Source: Amphiduros pacificus
Taxonomy: Eukaryota > Annelida > Polychaeta > Phyllodocida > Hesionidae
Reading direction: 5' to 3'
Assembly (NCBI GenBank): GCA_949316495.1
Contig: OX439002.1
Span: forward strand, 9,207,501-9,271,500
DNA: 64,000 nt
Shown here one piece after another: positions 63,493 to 64,000 of the stretch. The notes below the pieces were generated by a model, which was not told where the DNA came from, ran no database searches, and saw nothing but the letters and a program-made list of their open reading frames with translations. Each line of letters opens with the position of its first letter. Positions within the stretch are counted from its first letter, which is position 1. The position numbers and the translations under genes were made by a program.

Positions 63493-64000
63493 CTGAAACC
63501 ATACAGCATAACCTCGGTTACTTCAAATCTCTAAATGTTTCTTGTCATTTGTGTTGATGTGTTTTGTATGGTCTTCTTTGTTTTTAATCCATTACATTTC
63601 AATTGTTGTATATTGAATTGTCTGATTTGTTTATGTTTCATACACATGTACATCTATTTATGTTTGTGGTATGAAGTTTAAGAATGTAATTTTCGTCTCA
63701 ATGGTTTCTTGGGTATTTTGCAATGTTGTTTGTGTAATAATCCGTGTAACAGGATATCCATAGTTATATTGTCTAGAAGATAGTTATAATATATACACTT
63801 CAAAGCAGTGCAATGATAATGTTGTGGACGCTTTCGCTATATACTACACATACCTTACTGCTATTTGTCCTTTATGACTTGTCCATAAGCGGTCATTCTT
63901 AACATGTCTCAGTCACGTGACAGTCCGATATCTCAATGAGCCAATCAATGGCTAGAATGAGAATGTCGAGAGTTGGTCTGGTAGAAGCAAGACAAGGCGA
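63493..64000 (-). other. Intron upstream of vWA 1, nothing recognised
   Basis: It starts after the acceptor TTTCAG. No exon is seen before the window edge. Confidence 0.6.

Overview
This window is eukaryotic nuclear DNA from an AT-rich, intron-rich animal genome full of small transposons. It is most likely a marine lophotrochozoan, probably a mollusc such as a bivalve. The guess rests on tRNA-derived SINEs, many MITEs, CR1/Jockey-like LINE scraps, a divergent membrane guanylate cyclase and a large vWA-collagen gene. The species cannot be fixed from sequence alone.

Two large genes converge tail to tail. On the + strand (10,061-33,304) lies a receptor-type guanylate cyclase (natriuretic-peptide-receptor-like). 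It has a ligand-binding-domain exon with signal peptide, a 175-bp exon, one uncertain small exon, and a single 1.9-kb exon for the membrane helix, kinase homology domain and cyclase domain. The metal-binding Asp residues of the cyclase are kept, but the purine-recognition Glu and Cys and the catalytic Asn and Arg are all replaced. On the - strand (63,492 down to 33,804, 5' end outside the window) 37 exons join in phase into one open frame of about 2,960 codons. The order is six vWA domains, about 1,000 residues of Gly-X-Y collagen in 18 exons, EGF, two more vWA domains, Cys-rich/EGF modules, one transmembrane helix and a 68-residue cytoplasmic tail. I do not recognise this membrane-anchored vWA-collagen-vWA architecture as a named gene.

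Region by region: 1-10,060 is intergenic and packed with nested MITEs, two tRNA-derived SINE families (two copies with perfect 15-16 bp target duplications), LINE remnants and minisatellites. 11,088-23,865 is a cyclase intron with a recent 1,706-bp tandem duplication and a 44-copy, 61-bp array derived from the B-box half of the SINE at 2,689. 24,041-31,359 is mostly unannotated intron. 33,305-33,803 separates the two genes, and predicted poly(A) signals there imply overlapping antisense 3' ends. The introns of the - strand gene hold a LINE remnant, a TTAA-flanked MITE, microsatellites and a 2.16-kb inverted-repeat element with eight copies of a 13-bp motif.

The most unusual signals are: collagen exons built in exact multiples of four Gly-X-Y triplets (36 bp); three independent tandem arrays that each duplicate an exon-intron boundary; a vWA pair whose exons are almost identical while the introns are not alignable; loss of MIDAS metal-site residues in the vWA domains nearest the collagen; and the degenerate active site of the cyclase.
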